A DNA stretch of 64,000 bases from Trichuris trichiura (Eukaryota; Nematoda; Enoplea; Trichinellida; Trichuridae), in contig JBAJFE010000057.1 in NCBI GenBank assembly GCA_037903355.1, positions 62,001 through 126,000 of the forward strand, in the 5' to 3' direction. Position numbers and translations under genes: made by a program. Below the pieces are notes generated by a model. That model ran no database searches, had not been told where the DNA came from, and worked only from the letters and a program-made list of their open reading frames with translations. Shown one piece after another: positions 35,401 through 47,094 of the stretch (position 1 is the stretch's first letter; each line of letters opens with the position of its first letter).

Positions 35401-37800
35401 CGTAGCTCCTTCGAGTGTTTTCTATTCTTTACTCCATCTGTCTCTTTCGAATTCCTCAAGTGTTTCGAGCTTTTGGTCCTCAGTGAGATTGTCTTCCACA
35501 GCTTCACCGCCGGCAGTGGCCTTCCTGCTTTTAGCGCTGCCGTTTGTTGCCGAAAATGGAGGGAACTGTCCGTGTGACCTTCTGCTCTCGGTTTCCTGGC
35601 CTTTTCCAGGGCATCCGTCCCGCTGTATCTTTTCGTTTGTGGAAAGGGTCGGTTAAAGTCTCTTTATTTCTTTATAATTTTACCTATCGTTGTCCTTCTA
35701 GCCCTGGATACAGTAATGTCTGCCTCGTCTATGGCGTTTTATTTTTTCTTTAGCGGTTGCGTTTTAATCGAATAGCAGGGTGGGCCCTGTAAGCTGAGGT
35801 GGGCGGTTTCCTGGTTAATGTAATTTTCCTTTGCGCTTTCTGCTCTTTGATCGACGTTGTGGTCGGGCGCAATGTCGGCTAGTGGTGACCGGAACTGAAG
35901 CTTCCCAAACGTGTAGCTCTTCTTAGTGTTCTTTTCTTCTTTATTCTGGCAGTCTCTTTCGGTTTCCGTACGTCTTTCGAGCTTGTGGCCCTCCCGCGCA
36001 TTGTATTCCCGCGCTTCTCCGTTACCACGGTGGGCTTCTTCCTTTTATCGGTGGCGTTTGTTGCGGAAAATTCAGGGAACTTTCCGTATAACGTTGCGCT
36101 CTCTGTTTGCACGCCTTTTCCAGGGCGTCTGTCCGCCGTGTTTCTTTTCGTTTGTGGAAGGGGCAGGAGAAAGTCTCTTTATTTCTTGATAATTTTCCGT
36201 ACGGCTGTTCTGCAACGACTGAATAGAATAATATGCGTCTGGGCGAATATGCGCTGGTGTTTTTTTTTGTGGACGCATCTGCAGCGGGTACTACCGTAAG
36301 CCCAGGGAACGTCCGTGTGCAGTCTCCTGGTAAGTGTAGTTTTGCGTTTCAGTGTTTTTTTCGGTTGATGTTGGGTTCGATGGGCATGTTGAGTGCTAGT
36401 ATTCTGAAGTAAACTGTTTTATGTTTGCGGGTGGTTTTTGTGTTTTTTACTCTTGATTGCAGTGCCCTTGTTCGATTGTTATAAATGTAAAGTGGTTGTG
36501 TCATTCAGGTGAGTTATCATGGATTGGGTCACGGTTGGGAAATTGGTGTTTTTCTTTTTGTTTTTGTGTTTTTTACGAGTAATGGTGGTACCATTACGAG
36601 TTTTTACTGGGTAGATGCTGATGCTTAATTATTTTGTATTATTTTGTAACATTGTTCTGTAATCGGTTTTTTATGATGAGTAATATCGCGTTTAGGCTCT
36701 CTTGATGGTTTGATAGTTTTTCCCATGCTTGTTTTCTCTCTGCTGAGTTTAGTAATATCAGTTTTGTTTATATCATCGTGTTGTTTTCTTTGACGGACAA
36801 GTGTGTATGGAACACCGGCATTACCGCTGTGAAAGGCAGTGCGCATTGTCGTAGTAAGTGTAAGTTTACGTTAGCGTTTCTACTTTTTGCTGATACTGGT
36901 TTTTGTTGGAAGGTTGGCATCTGTCTAATACAGTTAAGGAGTTTTGAGGATGAAACTGCTTTTGTTGTTTCTTATTCTTTGTTTATGCGGTTGGCTTCAT
37001 TTGTCTTAAGTGTTCGGTGCTTGTGGCATTCACGCGATTTTCCAGGGAAGGTACTACGCGGGGAGTGTCTTATTTTTCCTTATAAAGTCGTGGTTGTTTT
37101 TCTGGAAGGGGGAAGTTCGCCTACAGTTTTATGTTGAATGTTTTTCTTACGATTCCATACGGTTGCTCTGTAGTCGGTCTTTTCTTGTGTCGAACGTGCT
37201 ATTTAAGTTTTTCTTTTGGTGTGGCAGTGTTTCCAATGCTTGTCGCGTTGATACTGAATTGAACAAATTCAATGTTGCCTGTCTCATCGTTTTCTTATTT
37301 ATCGAGCAAGGGTATGACTAGCACTGGTGAAATTGGTGTGGGTGGTATAGGGGATGTTCATGGGAAGTATAATTGTCTGTTAGTGGTTTTGCTCCACGTT
37401 GACGTTCAGTTGTATTGGGATGTCGGCTGTTCCTGGAGTAGTTAAATAACTTTAACTATCCAGTTGCTTCTGTTGTTTGCTATTCTTCATTTTAGTGCTG
37501 TTTGTTTGTTAGCGTACGTGTTCAGTGCCTGTCGCGTCGTTGCGTTTTATCGCAGAGTGCTCGGTCGTTGGTGGGGTGGTTGTTTTCCTGATTTTGTTGC
37601 GCTGCTATGCTGTGGCCTGTTCTGGGTTCAGTCTGAGCGCTGTAGTCTACTTTTCAGCAAATGGCGGTCTTGCTTACTTGTGTGTTTCTGCGGCGTTCCT
37701 GGTTTATCGTTTGGGGAAACTTATTTTGATTTTTCCCAATGTTTAGGGGAAAATCGAATATAATACGGTCAAGAAGGGGATCCGTTTACTGGCACATCTC
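26400..37800. repeat. 514-bp satellite array with homogeneous core and decayed edges
   Basis: The landmark GCTTTCCCGA recurs at 27691, 28191, 28708, 29222, 29736, 30250, 30763, 31277 and so on to 34874. This makes 15 well-conserved monomers spaced 513-517 bp, with one exception of 500 bp. Diverged monomers lie left (about 26.4-27.4 kb) and right (35.3-36.4 kb). Still fainter ones reach about 37.8 kb, judged by GTAAGTGTA-like landmarks near 36330, 36857 and 37366. The plus strand of the core is pyrimidine-rich. Two monomer variants alternate (see findings). This is a head-to-tail tandem satellite, not a gene family; the long open frames in each monomer start without ATG on the plus strand. Confidence 0.95.
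28110..28186. repeat. Replacement patch inside one satellite monomer
   Basis: In this monomer the usual segment from the GTAAGTGTAA donor-like site to the conserved CACTGCTGACCAG text is replaced by unrelated sequence of about 77 bp. It contains CACACATGTGTAC, and the monomer is shortened to 500 bp. Flanks on both sides are normal satellite. It could be a small insertion/deletion event or a capture by gene conversion. Confidence 0.6.
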
Positions 37801-38594
37801 GAAGCGGGGTCGAACGCGCTGCGAACGTGGTTGGAGTTTTGTTTCTGAGGCTGTAGGGGCCGTTGCTCGCTGTGTTCTTTTCACACAGTAGCATTTAAAG
37901 TGCTGTTAGGTTTCTTAATACTACTACGGTGGAAACATGATCTGCAGAGCTTCTGTAGCGACCCAGTACACGCGATCTGAGCTTTTACTTGTGCATTACT
38001 CTGCATCTGTCATCCTTGAATTAGAACTCATAAAAGGTTTGAAGGATATATTGTCCGCTGTTTTAGGGCTTGCGCTGAAACATTGTGCATGGAGTATTAA
38101 ACTATCTGATTACGGGAAAAAGCAAGCGGAGTTCGCGAATTTCAAAAAACAAATATGCGATGAGGTGATTATTGTCTCTACTTCATATTCTTTCTTACAA
38201 CTACTTGTGTTACTCTGCTTCTAGCTCATGGCCCTAAACAAAGTTAACACAATCAAGTGCTTTATAAGGTAAGAGGTTTAGTATGTTGGCATTGTCAGTT
38301 AGGGGTCGCCTATTAGTAGTTCACTTGTGGACTGAAATTGCTTCTTAACCACCAGTTACGTTTTTAGCAGCAAGAAAAATAGTGACTACATGCCCTAGTT
38401 GCTTTAATATGATTTCACTCCTACTTCTTTGTACTCTATAGGTTGCTAAATCCATTGTTATTGAACAATGTCCAAAAATATCCAAACAAACCAAGTTAAT
38501 GGATTAATGTGAAGTACTGATAAATCATTATGGATGCACTGTTTGTTGAACAGCTTTTATTGAGAAAGCTTTTCAAAGCTTTCGAGACTAAATA

Positions 38595-39784
38595 CAGTCG
38601 GCCCTCGTTATCCGCGGTTAATTCGTCCAACATTTTGAGCGTTTTACCGCGTTAAGTTGAATTCCGCGTTATATGGGATACCTTATGAAAAAGGCTAAAT
38701 AGCTTATATTCTAGCTGCGTATCTCGTCCTGTCCCCTTGAATTTTTTCCGGAACGGTTATCATACCTAGTGGTTCTTCGAAGCTTGCTACTGCAGAATCT
38801 AGCTACGAGATAAAGATATCAATGAGACTGCGCTTGTCCAGTGAGGTCAGCCATTAGAGTCCAGGCCGTTAGATACAAGAAAGGATGAAAGTAAGATGCT
38901 CTTTCTTTAAACGTCTAGGAATCACCTTGCTTTAATGAGCTAAGCGATGTGCTGGTGCGCGGAACGGGTACAGAGCGGGGGAAGTATAAAATACATAGGC
39001 GCACTGAAACAGCGATAGTGAACATTACACAGAACACATCCACACAAAGCGAAACGTTTACGGCAGAAACGTTTGGGGCATCATGAATCAATTTACCCAC
39101 TTTCTGTAGGTGAGCGCAGATCTCTTAAAGAACGCCCAGTCTTCAAGTTTCTTGAACTTGTTGGTAGCAAAACGTCTCGCCTTAAAATGTCAGTCTCCGC
39201 AGCTGCCGGAGCTTTATTTAAAAACATTGTTATAGGGAGCTGTATCTGTCTTTTTTTGCTTCATCAAATAAATCTTGCAGCCGCTTCAACGAACTCGGTA
39301 TTTCTCGTGTAACCATGGTGCCCCTTTCCATGGATGAATTCTATTCACCAATCGTATTCTTCAGGCCCTTCGCCTGCTGGAAAATACTAGCAAACATTTG
39401 CAACGCCCAATCCGAAGGTGTTTGAGCTTCTATATCTTCTATAACGTCGTCGTCGCTGCCCGTAGCTGAATGCATCAGTTCCACAAGTTCCTCGTTGGTG
39501 AACGGTTTTCCACAATCTTCTATGTGCTCCCTGATATCGTCTTCTATCATGTAGAAGAAACCCTCACCTCCCAACTCTTTGAAAATATTCACTATGTCCA
39601 TGACATCCTCATCGATGGCACCTAACTCCTCTCGTTCACTGACTGCGTCTCCCTACAAACGCTTCCAGCAACTACTGACTGTTCTAGGCTTTATCTCATG
39701 TACTGCCGTGTAAAAGATGACGTCACTATTTCACACCGGATGAACCGCGTTGCATAGAACCCCGCGGATAACGAGGGTCGACTG
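38595..39784 (-). mobile_element. Internally deleted pogo/Tigger-type element with TA target duplication
   Basis: Both ends are visible: 38595-38617 begins CAGTCGGCCCTCGTTATCC, and 39762-39784 is its inverted copy with one mismatch in 23 bp. TA dinucleotides flank both (38593-38594 and 39785-39786). This terminus is typical of pogo/Tigger elements. The length is 1190 bp, too short for a full element. Only the acidic C-terminal part of the transposase remains, on the minus strand, and the CENP-B-like DNA-binding and DDE domains are absent. Confidence 0.82.
39341..39650 (-). pseudogene. Tigger/pogo transposase C-terminal fragment
   Basis: The open minus-strand frame (MDIVNIFKELGGEGFFYMIE..., later EDCGKPFTNEELVELMHSAT) matches the acidic tail of Tigger-type transposases (IEDxGExLTNEDLxEL). 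The frame opens upstream as SEREELGAIDEDV. Further minus-strand text at about 39310-39210 (LKRLQDLFDEAKKDRYSSL) resembles the very C-terminal coiled tail. It lies wholly inside the element's terminal repeats and lacks the catalytic domain. Confidence 0.7.
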
Positions 39785-39889
39785 TATCAAAACTTATTCT
39801 GTTGAAGGTAGGTTTTGTCGAACCTCGAAAGCTTCGGAAAACTTTTTAAACAGAAGTTGTTCAACCAACAGGGTGTTCGTAATAGTATA

Positions 39890-40950
39890 TGAACATGAAA
39901 GCGTAGGTACCCGTTATCAATGACCTTTTTAAAATGCGCTTTGACAGTTATTGGGAAGAATTGCTTTCTTCTTTGACTGAATGAAAAGCTGCGAGAGGAA
40001 GAAGCAGAATATCATTACCTTACTGATACTCATTAAGTAATTCTTTGAGTATTTTATAAATTTGTTTCATTCAAATTTGACAGCGCAGTTTACATGTTGA
40101 AGACGCCAGTTTTAACATTGTAGCTGCAGTTAGCAGCCTAGCCAAATCCAAAGATGGAGAATGGAGGCGCATGCCAAACAAAATTTTAGATTTTAAAAAA
40201 TGAAGCAGCTCTTATGGTGTGCTGAAGGCTACTGTTCGCCCCTCAGGCAGCCTGAATTTAACCATGTTTGACGTTGTATTAATATTAATCAAACTAGCAA
40301 TATATTACAGCAATATTGCTGAGTAAGTGTCATCGCAAACCACTGCGTAGAATTCTTGTGATTCAAATTTTAAAAACTTGCACTTTGAGCAGCTTTTCAA
40401 AACGTTCTTACGAAGAAAAAAGTGTCTGCTTATACTTAGATACACACTGTGAATAAAACAGCAAGTGCGACTGTGCTTCTCAATGCGCAGACATGAAAAA
40501 ACGCCTTTGCAAAAAATGAAGGAATATTCGAAGTTAGAGTTTAATGATGACAAAAAACGTGTCCGTTCAATTAAACAAGGGATCTGCTGGATTTTTCGTA
40601 ATCCATTTTTGTAAATTGGCATTCTTTTCAAATTTACATCTGATCATTTTAAGAATAAGTAAATCTTGTACTAAGCTTTTGCTAGTCTTTTAAAAATGTT
40701 GGAAGAACGGGATGGTGCAAAACTTTTTCGTTAGTTTTTCCAGTATCAACACAACTGCAGGAGCAGAGTTGTTCTGAAAAAACAAAGAACCATCCATTTT
40801 AATCAGTAATATAGTCTGAACTGTCTGGAAGTATATTATTATCAGATGTGACTTAAAATTCTAACGAAAGTTTATTGAGCGTGCGTAGAGTAATTAGTTA
40901 GACATTAGTTTCTAACGGGCGCATATTGACTTTTCGGATTATTGTTTTCT
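39890..40950. other. No supported gene
   Basis: AT-rich, about 1 kb. The missing upstream exon(s) of the following membrane gene may lie here, but I cannot place them. Confidence 0.35.
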
Positions 40951-40959
40951 ATAACGAAG

Positions 40960-41514
40960 CTTGCTTTTAAGCATTACGAATGGCACAGTGTATGGAGAAA
41001 TGGATGACTGTGACGAAAATGCTCTGAAGAAGCTGTTCGACTTTAAAGAAAGTAATGATTTTAACAAAGCTTTCGACCGTAAAAGCCTAGAAATGAACGG
41101 TAGGTGGAACGAATTGAGTTATGCAGCTTTTGGAAAGCAACATTTAAAGGAAAAGCACTGCCAATGCATGCCAAACCAGCACTTTCTTCTTACATGATTG
41201 GCGTCATATTCGTTTCCGCGCTATTGGCAGCAATTATAATAATGGCTCTCCTTTGTTTTCTTGTAAGCTTAGTAAGGCGTTTCTAACACATGTTTCAGGT
41301 CTTCATGCTATTTTAGCGTAACCGCAAAAACTACGCTCAATCTTTTGGACTTGTTCAACCAGACTTAAATTCAGCAGAAAATTTTTCACCTGACAAAAGC
41401 GACGGCCGCTATACCCCTTCGCAACAATTCCATCCCTTAAATTCCTATGAAATGAAACAAACACGCCGCACGAATGGCAACGCACCAGAAATTAACGTGG
41501 CACTTGATCCTTAG
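40960..41514 (+). CDS. Single-pass membrane protein, last three exons
   Basis: The model joins 40960..41099 (start could also be 40972), 41150..41262 and 41317..41514. The introns are 50 and 54 nt, with donors G|GTAGGT and CTT|GTAAGC and acceptors TTTAAAG and GCTATTTTAG; phases agree. The encoded part has an acidic extracellular segment (GEMDDCDENALKKLFDFKES), one hydrophobic helix (YMIGVIFVSALLAAIIIMAL), basic residues right after the helix (RNRKNY), and a 65-residue hydrophilic tail ending EINVALDP. The topology is therefore type I-like, with a cytoplasmic C-terminus. No start codon or signal peptide is in the visible part, so N-terminal exons are missing. I do not recognise the family. Confidence 0.62.
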
Positions 41515-41519
41515 AAAAT

Positions 41520-42800
41520 GGCAAGATAAAGGCGAAGCAGCAAGGCATATTTCATGGTGGAATCAAATAGTGACGCTTCATTTGTTCATACTGTTGAAGG
41601 AAGGTGAAAAGGTTTTACAAATATTTATCTCACGTTTGTGTTGTTGGATAAGTCACTGTTTGATCTAGTAGTTAGTGTCTTATCCTCTTTCTTTGGCCTT
41701 ACTTATGTGTACAGCAACGTTAAGCTACATGCGTTTAAGTTGCACTATTCTTAAGTAAATAGATTTTTTTTACTAGAATGCGAGGCACCCGCAGAAACCT
41801 CCATATAGCAGCCCTTTGCCGCTTAACGTTTACGGAAGAGCAATAAGCTGCTGCTTTCTCCATTTTGAAATAATGAAAACTTTGTCAAGCGAACAGGACT
41901 GCTGCTTAAGTTTCTACGCATTTTAAAATCACTCTCACGCCAAAGAAAATAAACTAAACTTTGATTATCCGGATTGAACTAAACAAAGTCTTTTTCGGTT
42001 AATTGAATACCTGTTTTTATCAATTTTTTCTTCATTTATTTTAAACTTTATTTTTTAAATATGTTTTTATGTTTAGATGTTGACATATATTAAAGACGTA
42101 CACCTTATAAACTATTTGTTATATAAGTGTTTGTTTCAAAGCTGTTAATTGCTTCGTAATTGCTAAGTCAAGGACACGTTTCAAGAATCACGTTATGTTT
42201 TCGTTTCCAACTATTTTGGAGCAAACTTGAAGTTTTCAGAGATCTTATCCCGCAAAGGGCATCCATATTACTAATTCTATTTTCTTCGTCAAGTTTTTCA
42301 TCATCTTCTTCCGGTTGCTTCCGCATTTCTGAAAAGTACAGAGGGCAGTGGAGAAGAAATGAATTATAAAGATGCTCAAAGCTTAGCAGAAAGAACCCCA
42401 ACCACCGGATTAGTTAATTTGACAAGTGAATCACTGGAAGGTTTTAACGCGGTTTTATAAGTGAATAAGAAATAAATACCTATTTCTATGCTACAGGATA
42501 AACTGATCAAACGAACGGAAAAAGAGACATGAACCAGCTGGCCTTACATAATATGTTTAAGAAGTGCTACAAATCGTGGAACTTCGGCGGAAAGTCTGAT
42601 GGCTTCGACTTCTGGTCATTAAAAGCTGCTATGACAATCATGACGAGCTCCTGACATCCCAGTCACATTTAAAATAAACCTGAGGACCTCGAGAGGTCAT
42701 TGCTTTTTGGTATGCATTACTGCTCATTAGTATTAATGAATTCTATCTTTTCACTTTCGAAGAGGCTGTGATAAACTTTGAAGCTGCGTTAGTTACAACG
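41520..42800. other. 3' flank, no supported gene
   Basis: AT-rich, with AATAAA-like signals shortly after the gene (for example near 41948). A short frame at 42530-42655 (MNQLALHNMFKKCYKSWNFG...) is open for 41 codons, but I cannot support it further. Confidence 0.35.
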
Positions 42801-42820
42801 TAAGCCTTTTATCCCGCGAG

Positions 42821-42937
42821 CAGTTGGAGACCTTCCGGGGCAAACATCGTCGCATTTTTAGTGCTTTGATTAAGAAGATGCTGCAGACGGTACCCAACGC
42901 GTTTTGGAAGCTCCGTAACGTTCCACCGAATACGCAG
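42821..42937 (+). CDS. Isolated coding-like exon
   Basis: The stretch from 42821 (QLETFRGKHRRIFSALIKKM, then LQTVPNAFWKLRNVPPNTQ) is 39 codons and ends CAG|GTACGC in phase 0. Amino-acid use looks coding and the donor is good. The acceptor is unclear: AG at 42819-42820 has little pyrimidine tract. No following exon was found, and no family is recognised. Confidence 0.25.
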
Positions 42938-42999
42938 GTACGCTTTAGCTAACGCTCCTTAAACATGAACGTCTAAACGTACCTTCAAAAGCATAAAAT

Positions 43000-45900
43000 A
43001 TTTCATCATAAAGTGATAAACCTTTAAATTAGTTTTCTTCGTGCACTGTATCATTTCTGTTGCTTACTCTTTATTAAAAATACAATGCTTTTTGTCTGGT
43101 TTTTTTCTTGCACTAACCAAATTCTAGTGCACAGAAAAAATTTTAAATGTGGAAGTGGTGGCTAATTCACAAATAAGCGGTACGTTCTAGTCAAACCATT
43201 GTTAATCATCCTGCCTTTGATTCCAACTATTCTAATTTACTGGGCAGCGACTTCTAATGTGTTGCTGCATGTAGCATCGAAAGAAGCAGCAATGAAAACG
43301 GATGCCTCATTGAAAAACGAATATACTGCTTAGGCAGTGCATTGCCTGTTTAATTAGCTTTGCGCCTGTGAATTATTTCAAAAGCAATTTCGATAAGTAT
43401 TAGGTCGTTTTTCATTATGATATGACTGCATGTTTTCCAGTCCTTCTTAACCTAGCTTATAATAGATAGACGTTTAACATTTTTTGTAGTGACGCGGAAC
43501 AATCGCCTGCTGAATTGCCGTTTCCGTTGCAGTTCACCTTTGTTGCTGTTTTCGTCATTATTGCAATCACGAACTCTTTGTTTTGCTGCATTCCTTTAAT
43601 AGTTCCTCTAAATGGAAGCTGTATGTTTCCTAACGCAATTGAGATGTTTTTGCTGTGACTTTTATCGGTGTTTCACTGTCATTGGTATTGTGAATCATTG
43701 ACGAGCAACGTTGCTTCGTTGCCTTCCTGATTTATTGCTAGCGAAGCTGTTTCCTTACTCAGGCGAAGCTGTTTCAACTTCTTCTGCGTGAGGAAAAGAA
43801 AAGTTGCAGTTCGTCCAAGGCCAGTAACATTCCATACGCAAAACATAGAGCAATCCTTAAACCATCTTACTTTTAGCGAACACTTTTTAGTAGGCTTTAT
43901 GACTTTTCATAACGTAGCTGTTATTTGTTCAGGACGAGAAATACTAGTAGTAAGTGGCTGTCCAAATTGTGTATCAATACCAGTTTAAGGTGGAGAACAT
44001 TGAGTCTCAAATTCTTTACTTTCTGCTTTTGTGACGGCTCACTGTTCTTTTCTTTAAGAAGAGAAACGTACTAGTACTGGTTTTTTAACTACCCAGCGTA
44101 TTAATACTATACTCTTCAAAGCGTACAGTATAATCCAAAATGGATTCACAAAAAGGAACCTATTTTAAATTTCCTACATTACATTGGCTTTTCATGTTTA
44201 CCTTTGGAACGTCTGCTGCGTTTGCTCAATTCTACAAATAATTTGCAACTCAAATTGCACTTGTCAGGTCGATTTCAAATGCTGTTTATTAAGAGTAGAA
44301 AGTCGCTAGCGAGAAGATGGCTGCCATTTCGTTTTATCGTCTTTATTTTCATTTCATAGAGTTTGATAAACTTGGCAGTGCTTGCCGTTATTCACCTGAT
44401 AGGCAGAATATGCAGGATGCTATGCTTTTCGATGAAGTTGAGTAAACTGGTGCTGGAACGCGTATAAGAATAAGTAATGCTTTTGTTGATAAAATGCACT
44501 CCTAATGCTTACGAATTTATGTTTGCGTTACAAATATACAATCATCCATAACTTAATGTTTCAGCTCATGATTTTTATTCGTCCTCTTTTGGTAAGAGTT
44601 TTATGTTGATCAAATCAATGAATGTTCAGCTCTTTAGAATGCTTGCACCGTTGTTGAAAGCACTGAATCCATTTCCAAATGAGCGCGTTCCGTCATTAAC
44701 ATTTGCACGTATAAGCTCTAGATACATCGCTCGCTGATAATGGAATGCGATTATTCTGAAACGTTTGAACAGTAGACTGCGCCTGTCCAACGAGTCAGCA
44801 CTTACTAACGTGTTGTCAAGCAAGTGATGTCCAAATATATGAAACATGTGTCTGTTTTCATCTATTCAAAAGCAAACAATGCTGGAAAGATGCGTGCGAA
44901 GCAGTCCTTCTCGTATTGCTTTTAAAGCTCTAAGTGCTTGTCACACAGCAATAAAGTTAGAATTTGCATTTTTGACAACGATTTCCATTCTTCTAGAATG
45001 CACGTGGTCCGTACTTTACAAAACTGAATGGTTCCTGATGAGTTGTTTTTAGAATGAGTAAGGGACTGCTGTACTTTAACGTAAGAAACAGTTATGACCA
45101 TTATCGACCCCACGTAAAGTACGGATCCGCGCAGAGGCTGTTTAGAAGTTGCTTTTGCTCTTCGTAGTTTTCGTAAAGCGAACGTTTCCCCACACGTTTC
45201 TTTTGTAGGTCAAAAATAAATGATAATCCATCTTTGTCGTAAAAGCGAAATTTAGTAAAATGAACGTTCATAACACATGGCGCGCGTGTACCATTTGAAT
45301 TCCAGGCGTTTCATCGCTTTTACCCACACATGATCGCTGGGCTTGTTTTTGCTGTTCCATGCGAATTGTTGCGCATTGTGTTACCATTGCTGTATCGTAC
45401 AATAAACTATCCCGTTATATTAGTAGTCCCTAAGTAGCGAACAGGGATAACAGGCTGCGGGACATTTTCGAGCCGATTTGACGCGAGGATCTGGGTGACA
45501 TACAGCTATAAACCCTCATCTATTCGACTATTCAACCAGAAGTGTCTCTTCATAACAGATTCTTGACGGAAAGATTCAACCTTCAGCTTGAAGTCTAAGC
45601 CTATGTTTCAACCCAAGCGCTGAAAAGTTAGCCGCCTCAGGTATGACAAAGTATTCGTGATCGAAAGGTCGGGATAACGCTGTGCAACCGGCGGCAAAGC
45701 CCTAATATCGTAACAGCAAACGTCCCGCTACCATCGCGTCCCCTCTGAACAGCGTTTGTTAGGCTGGACTGTTGGAAACAATCCCTAAATGCGGCCTTTG
45801 TTTTGAAGCAGAATGAATTTGCACTTATCTTCTATGCCTTTCAAATATTTCTGAACATTTGAGAATACTTGCTCAATGATGCAGCTTTGTTTTTATTAGT

Positions 45901-46150
45901 AGTCTCTGTTTGTTTGACTGAGTTCGCTGAATACTAAATTTTCGTGGGCAGAAAGGTTTGAAAATAAAAATGCAATAATTATTTGGGCTTTAAAACGTTA
46001 CGTCTTGAAACTTGCAGTTAAACTTGCCCTTCCGTGTTTGTATTCCGTCTGTCCGAAACAGTGCTTTAAATTGGTAATTTAATGTTTTTCTATTTACGGA
46101 TTGTAAAATGTTCAGTTCTCCTTTCGGTCGCCATCTTAAGATGCGCTTTG
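43000..46150. other. Long stretch without a supported gene
   Basis: About 3 kb of AT-rich sequence. A short open frame after CTCTTTAG at about 44639-44737 (MLAPLLKALNPFPNERVPSL...) could be a last exon, but I found no partner. Confidence 0.3.
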
Positions 46151-46171
46151 CTTGTATGCACTTTTATTCAG

Positions 46172-46380
46172 GTCTCAAACTCGTGTTGAGAGGCATCGCA
46201 CCGTTACGCTGGTTCCTGTTACTGCCAGCTCAGCAAGGAAGCCATATGTAAGCACTCCCGCTCGGCTTTATGGTCAAGTTATTGGTGGAAAGGAACTGGG
46301 AAATCCGAAGTGCGTTTCCTTATTTGAATATTTCTTTTCTCCAGTTGAACTGCCACGTCCACATGAAAAAACTTTTTTAG
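46172..46380 (+). CDS. Possible last two exons of an unknown gene
   Basis: 46172..46247 follows CTTTTATTCAG and encodes SQTRVERHRTVTLVPVTASS and then ARKPY, ending TAT|GTAAGC in phase 0. 46345..46380 follows TTTCTTTTCTCCAG, encodes LNCHVHMKKLF and ends TAG. Splice sites are strong and phases agree, with a 97-nt intron. The first exon starts in phase 2, so upstream exons must exist, but none is visible. The function is unknown. Confidence 0.33.
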
Positions 46381-47094
46381 TCTACGCACAGGCATTGTTT
46401 TAAAGCAAAGAGAGTGTATGTTTGCATGTGGTAAAAGTGTCACTTCCATCAGGTTTTCATCTTTCACAATAAGAGAACTTCAACTCTGTGTCAGTGATTT
46501 CATGCGTAAAGCAACTTTTTAGTTTTTCGGCTCAAAGGTCTGAGATTCAAATCTGCGTCTCGTTCTTGTAAAACTATTACGTTATTGAGCTAACAATTGC
46601 AATATGATATACTGATATAGGCATTCTTTAAATGTCGGCATTTCATCTCAACGTTATATTTATTTGCCAACCCAGTACCTCTTTCAACCTTAATTATGTG
46701 ATACCGATAATTGTGCCTCTGTTGTAAGGGCTGAAAAATTTGAAAAATCATTTGAAATGCAATCTAATTCCTATATTTTTTGGCGGGGACGCTTTGACGT
46801 ACAGGTAATCATATATCAATCACCGCTGGCTGATAGCATTAACTTCTTTAGACGAGGGGCTGATTTTAGAAAATCCTTGGCCATTTGTGTTTACGAAGTT
46901 ACACCGCTGCAGCTTTCTTCTTATTGTATTGTAAACTTCAGTTTTCATCACATGTAAAAATCGAAAATGAAGTTCTTTTTTATGAAACGTGTAAACATCC
47001 ACTTTACCCTTCGTTGAAAGACATAATACTAATATCGATACTTTTCTACAAGTCAACGTTTGTCTTTTTAGGAATAATCTTATTTTTGAAAGGC

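Larger units (their letters stand above)
38537..39875. mobile_element. Older foldback element interrupted by a pogo/Tigger insertion
   Basis: Arms 38537-38586 and 39824-39875 are imperfect inverted repeats of about 50 bp. The left arm starts CACTGTTTGTTGAACAGC; the right arm read in reverse starts CACCCTGTTGGTTGAACAAC. Both share AAAGCTTTCGAG or a close variant toward the centre. The pogo/Tigger element with its TA duplication lies inside, so the foldback element came first. Confidence 0.6.

Noticed and set aside
26400..37800. CRISPR-like array
   Set aside because: The repeat is 514 bp, contiguous and without spacers, and the DNA is eukaryotic.
39187..39312. Plus-strand signal-peptide-like frame (MSVSAAAGALFKNIVIGSC)
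   Set aside because: It lies inside the pogo/Tigger element, antisense to recognisable transposase tail text.
46530..46570. tRNA-like T-arm (AGATTCAAATCT)
   Set aside because: No acceptor stem, D-arm or anticodon arm pairs around it. No other tRNA was seen.
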